This document shows, piece by piece, positions 60,571 through 64,000 of a stretch of DNA of 64,000 bases. Both the position numbers and the translations under genes were made by a program. Source of the DNA: Meira nashicola (taxonomy: Eukaryota > Basidiomycota > Exobasidiomycetes > Exobasidiales > Brachybasidiaceae); assembly GCA_001600355.1 (NCBI GenBank), contig BCJU01000003.1, positions 2,980,519 to 3,044,518 on the forward strand. Direction: 5' to 3'. Under the pieces are notes generated by a model that was given only the letters and a program-made list of their open reading frames with translations, did no database searches and had not been told where the DNA came from. Position 1 is the stretch's first letter. The number at the start of each line of letters is the position of its first letter.

Positions 60571-62304
60571 CTAAAAATCACCCAAATCCACATCTATATC
60601 AGCAGCAGCAATGGCTAGTGAGAGAGGCGTGTTACTTGTACTAGGCTTCACCAAAGGACTGCTAGTGCCGTGTGTTGCACCATTCGAAGCCAGACCGTTT
60701 AATGGTGTTCCTGATCGTGGTGGTGTACCAGAAGGAGTGTTTGCATTCGAATTTAATCTTTGAGCAGCTAAACGATTTTTCAATGCAATCTTTCGTTCTG
60801 CATCCGTAATTCGTTTTTGATCTGCTCTACGATGTTTTTCGTTCATTTGTAACATGAGCAACTCATTAGCACCTGCTTCTGTTTTACTCGATCCGTTCAA
60901 GTGTTGTTGTTGACGTTGTTTGCTTTTATTACGTTCCGAGTTCTCAAATGCATCTCTTGCTGCTCTCTTCTCTTTAAGCATTTGATTAATATCTTGTTCG
61001 GTGAAAGGCTTACTGATGAAAGCTTCCAATTCATCCGCTTGATCTAAAGTGGCTTCACGACTTGGATAGACCCTGTGTGCCCGATGACCTGACATTTTAT
61101 CAACACGGCTTCGAAACTCCTCGTATTCTCGTTCAGTCACTTCGCTATTACTGATAAACTTGAGCAACACTTTCGACATTTTCTCTTCACCTGCTTGCAT
61201 CGTGCAAAGTGCGTTGGTGTATTGATCGCCCAATTCGTAATAATCATCGCCTTGATAGCAATCTGAGATTTGTACAAGTCGATATGTCTGTGTAATTCGT
61301 CCAGTTGCTTTATCACGATCTGTAAAGTTGATTCGGGCAAACTTTCCGACAATTTGCGACATCCAATCAGGCTTGTGAACGAGCTTTGAGAGATGATCAC
61401 GTTTGATACGAGCGATATTGATCTCTTTAAGGTCAGGAAACTTCCATTCGCCTCTTTTCGAAAGTCGATCTTGTTCTCTGCTCGGCTTTTGATCAGCAGC
61501 AGCACCTCTTTTGGATTCTCCGCGCTCCCTTCTTTCACGTTCTTTCTTTGATCGCCAAAGCGCTTCTGCTTCTTCGGCATCATATTCACTCTCTGAAGTT
61601 TCTTGTGCGCTACTATCATCATCATCATCTCCTTGTCTTCTCCTCTGAACTTTTGCTCTGCTCTTCTTTAGCTTTTGAAGTTGTGCAGCTTTACCGGATG
61701 GTTTATCCCCTTTGCGTGCCCTGGAACCGCGACGAGCGGTTTCAAAGTCAGATTCTTCCTCCTCTTCCTCTTCTTCTTCATCATCCTCCTCGTCAAAGTC
61801 ATCTTCCTCTTCATCGCTCTCTGCCCTTCTGCGTCTTTTAGAAGAGGAGATAGAAGATGCCTTTTTTAATTTTCGAGATTTCTTTTTAGCAGGTTTTGTT
61901 GAACTTCTTCCGGCTGATTTTCTGCCTGCCAATTGTTGTGATCGTACCATTGCTCTTAATTCTGCTTTTTGTCTTCTTTGTGCAATCAAATCTCTACGAC
62001 TTGCCAATTCTGCTTCTCGATCCAATTCCGGCATATCCAACAATCTCTCTCGATCTTCTTCATCTTTATAGATACCTTCTAATCGAAAAGGATTCGCAAT
62101 CTCATTGTCTTCAGCTTCTTCATCATTACTTCCTTCTGCGTCTAAATCGGATTCATCCAAATCATCGTCATCATCATCGCTTAGATCTCTTCTACCGCCT
62201 GTATTACGTCTTCTCTTTGTTCGTCTCTTTGCCGGGGAGCCGGAACGTGAAGAAGACGAACCGTTTCCCACGAGTGCCAAAAGCTCATCATCAACGTCGG
62301 ACAT
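60571..62304 (-). CDS. RTF1: Paf1 complex-associated RTF1 (Plus3 domain)
   Basis: 577 residues, intronless. The N-terminus is acidic and Ser/Lys-rich with long Asp/Glu runs, typical of RTF1. The histone-modification-domain region is suggested by PFRLEGIYKDEEDRERLLDM and AELASRRDLIAQRRQKAEL. The Plus3 domain runs from PDLKEINIARIKRDHLSKLV through FARINFTDRDKATGRITQTY and RLVQISDCYQGDDYYELGDQ to VLLKFISNSEVTEREYEEF. It binds phosphorylated Spt5 repeats and single-stranded DNA in homologues. RTF1 promotes H2B ubiquitination by Rad6/Bre1. Convergent with the serine-rich orphan, it lies 3.1 kb from CDC73. Confidence 0.95.
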   Translation of the reverse strand: MSDVDDELLALVGNGSSSSRSGSPAKRRTKRRRNTGGRRDLSDDDDDDLDESDLDAEGSNDEEAEDNEIANPFRLEGIYKDEEDRERLLDMPELDREAELASRRDLIAQRRQKAELRAMVRSQQLAGRKSAGRSSTKPAKKKSRKLKKASSISSSKRRRRAESDEEEDDFDEEDDEEEEEEEEESDFETARRGSRARKGDKPSGKAAQLQKLKKSRAKVQRRRQGDDDDDSSAQETSESEYDAEEAEALWRSKKERERRERGESKRGAAADQKPSREQDRLSKRGEWKFPDLKEINIARIKRDHLSKLVHKPDWMSQIVGKFARINFTDRDKATGRITQTYRLVQISDCYQGDDYYELGDQYTNALCTMQAGEEKMSKVLLKFISNSEVTEREYEEFRSRVDKMSGHRAHRVYPSREATLDQADELEAFISKPFTEQDINQMLKEKRAARDAFENSERNKSKQRQQQHLNGSSKTEAGANELLMLQMNEKHRRADQKRITDAERKIALKNRLAAQRLNSNANTPSGTPPRSGTPLNGLASNGATHGTSSPLVKPSTSNTPLSLAIAAADIDVDLGDF

Positions 62305-62612
62305 CTTCTTTCTTTGTCTGAGAGAGTGATGAGTGCTGTATTGTAGACGTACTCGTTATCTTTTGCGTAAAGAGATGGATGTTTAGGAACAAATGATTGA
62401 TTTCGGCTAATTTCACTCTTCCTGCGTTACAACATGTATATTCTAGGCGTGCAGTAAACCCATACGACGCGCCAAATTCTCTTTTGGGTTAACTTAATAC
62501 CATAACAGCACTCGGCGCAACAGTACAAAAAATAAACATTTCAATTGTCGAGCTCTATATCGTGATGATGCAAGGGATGATGAGGGTAGATTTTACAAAA
62601 GATTATGATTCA
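62305..62612. other. Spacer between RTF1 start and Zn2Cys6 gene end
   Basis: 308 bases, both neighbours on the minus strand. No gene or distinctive structure; it would include the RTF1 promoter. Confidence 0.45.
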
Positions 62613-64000
62613 CTACCAATGGGGACCTTGATGATTAGTTGGAAATTGCCAAAAGTCTGACCATTGTTCGGATTGTTGTTGAGATGATGGTATTTGAGAA
62701 GTATTTGTATTGCTATGTGATGAATTCTTCTCTCTTGTTTCTCCTCCATGACTTTTTTCGTTTGCTCGTTGTTGCTGTTGTTGTTGCCATTGCAATGCAT
62801 ACTCGTACATTTGATGTGACATTGCGATTGGGTCATAATTGGAAGAAAAAGTTGCAGGCATATTTGGCGGTAAGAATGGGTGTGTCGCTTGATGCTGTTC
62901 CGGCATCGACTGCCATGCCATTTCATCACTGGGCATTCCTTGATTGGAATGAGGAACTGAAGTCCAAGGGAAGTTCAACGTCGGATCACCATTTGAATTA
63001 TTGTTTGACAGTAACGCATCTGCCCCATGCAATCCTGAGGGTATAGATTGATGAGCAGGATTGGATGTTTGAAGAGGTACGATGGGGTTGATCGGAGTGA
63101 ATGCATGTGCGAAAGTGTTGGTACTGTTCGTGTTGTGAATTTTGTGTAGTCGAGGACTTGAACTTCTTGAAGAAGATGCACTTACAGGTTGCGAATGACT
63201 GGAGAAAAGAGAATGAGGCGGAAGATTTGCCGAACCACTAATGCTCGATTGATTGGAATGCAAACATGCTGCTCTATTGGAACCCGAATGTCCTTGCAGG
63301 CCACTCGATGAAGCAGGAGATGTTCCGAATGGGAGAGAAGAGGAAAAGTTGGAAGGAGAACCTGGACGTGATTTTTGGCCAACAAAGAGAGGATGATCAA
63401 CAGGCATACTACTTACGCCATTGTATGATGAAGGCGTTGAATTGGCTATCGAATTGCTTCCTGAAGGAGAAGGTTGGTAAGCAGACATTAGATTGCTCAT
63501 TGCCAAATGCGAAGGGTACGGATTGGGGTGATAATTTTGACGGTGAGCGCTAAAGTCCACAGGGGAAATACCTTCAGAATGTTGACCTGAATGCATATTG
63601 GGATGATGACCATGAACTCCAAAATCAAATGAAGCCTGTTGAATCAAAGCAGGCGAAATTTGTCCACCCGGAATACTTGATCTACGTGAAGAGCCAGAAG
63701 ATCTTTCACCGCCCGATTCAGTCCCTGTTTTGTTTGTTTTCATCAATCCTTTTCCTTTTCCTGATCCACTTCCGCTAACCCCTTTTGCCGACATTGCCGC
63801 TGCTGCAGCTGCACGTATTTGACGATCTTTTTCTTCTCTTCTTGCAATCGATTTTGCAGAAGATGTTTGAGGTCCTGGCTTCTTTGGAATGTATGTATAA
63901 GTGCATTGAGCATCATTTGATTCGCATTGTCTGCATTTACCCATTCCTGATTCATCCAGTCGTATACATTTCACTTTGCGAATTCTGCAAATATCACAAC
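62613..64000 (-). CDS. Zn2Cys6 transcription factor, 5' end outside window
   Basis: Partial: the frame is open through position 64000, so the N-terminus is missing. The visible part starts within the zinc cluster, CDICRIRKVKC, then GKCRQCESNDAQCTY, giving all six cysteines with CX2CX6CX10CX2CX6C spacing. The linker after it (TYIPKKPGPQ) is typical. The remaining 420 residues are Ser, Asn, Gln, Pro and His-rich with no visible fungal-specific regulatory domain, ending NHQGPHW. It resembles short, disordered Zn2Cys6 proteins of basidiomycetes. DNA binding is well supported; target and activation mode are unknown. Confidence 0.85.
   Translation of the reverse strand, partial: CDICRIRKVKCIRLDESGMGKCRQCESNDAQCTYTYIPKKPGPQTSSAKSIARREEKDRQIRAAAAAAMSAKGVSGSGSGKGKGLMKTNKTGTESGGERSSGSSRRSSIPGGQISPALIQQASFDFGVHGHHPNMHSGQHSEGISPVDFSAHRQNYHPNPYPSHLAMSNLMSAYQPSPSGSNSIANSTPSSYNGVSSMPVDHPLFVGQKSRPGSPSNFSSSLPFGTSPASSSGLQGHSGSNRAACLHSNQSSISGSANLPPHSLFSSHSQPVSASSSRSSSPRLHKIHNTNSTNTFAHAFTPINPIVPLQTSNPAHQSIPSGLHGADALLSNNNSNGDPTLNFPWTSVPHSNQGMPSDEMAWQSMPEQHQATHPFLPPNMPATFSSNYDPIAMSHQMYEYALQWQQQQQQRANEKSHGGETREKNSSHSNTNTSQIPSSQQQSEQWSDFWQFPTNHQGPHW

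Overview
This is a stretch of fungal nuclear genome, most likely from a basidiomycete. It is fairly AT-rich (visual estimate, about 40% GC). Introns are few and mostly short (57 to 80 nt, GTGAGT/GTAAGT donors, CTRAC/CTAAT branch sites). Core genes are eukaryotic (RPB7, SSL1, CDC73, RTF1, RLP24, ABP1, PPT1). Zn2Cys6 regulators, a DUF3425 bZIP factor, a heme-thiolate peroxygenase and two DUF2235 hydrolases are typical of filamentous or dimorphic fungi. The phylum is an inference; I cannot place the genus. Intron-bearing genes were reconstructed by hand from splice signals, frame continuity and family resemblance.

Layout. Positions 366-887 hold RPB7. From about 1.2 to 21.1 kb lies an accessory block: DUF2235 hydrolase A, a DHA1-type MFS exporter, a THEM6-like acyl thioesterase, a Zn2Cys6 regulator, a secreted chloroperoxidase/peroxygenase-type heme-thiolate enzyme, DUF2235 hydrolase B, a membrane-anchored fatty aldehyde dehydrogenase, an SDR16C-like dehydrogenase and a GH95 alpha-L-fucosidase broken by one apparent frameshift. 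Together these look like an inducible pathway for oxidising and exporting a fatty-alkyl or other hydrophobic substrate. CGG/CCG palindromes of the Zn2Cys6 type sit in both of its divergent promoters. From 22.9 to 36 kb come a large arrestin-like protein, a RING/coiled-coil E3 ligase with a SUMO-interacting-type motif, RLP24, the TFIIH subunit SSL1, a flavin monooxygenase and a single-pass membrane protein.

From 37 to 53.8 kb come a bacterial-HchA-like DJ-1/Hsp31 protein convergent with a DUF3425 bZIP factor, a cystathionine beta-synthase without its regulatory CBS pair, a UBL-BAG co-chaperone, a PHO84-like phosphate transporter, a five-exon HAD phosphatase (PUDP-like), ABP1, the peroxisomal membrane protein PXMP4/PMP24 and a five-exon proline-rich glycine-zipper protein with no recognised family. 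From 54 to 64 kb come PPT1, the Paf1-complex subunits CDC73 and RTF1 on either side of an 856-residue serine-rich orphan, and a second Zn2Cys6 regulator that runs off the right edge.

The intergenic spaces hold no transposon, CRISPR array or convincing tRNA. They do hold several designed-looking structures: a long imperfect hairpin at 33501-33594, two hairpins with an identical 10-nt loop 3' of the cystathionine beta-synthase gene, three closely spaced hairpins at 12184-12266, and a recurring CAGCGCAGCGC motif found in four gene-flanking spaces.
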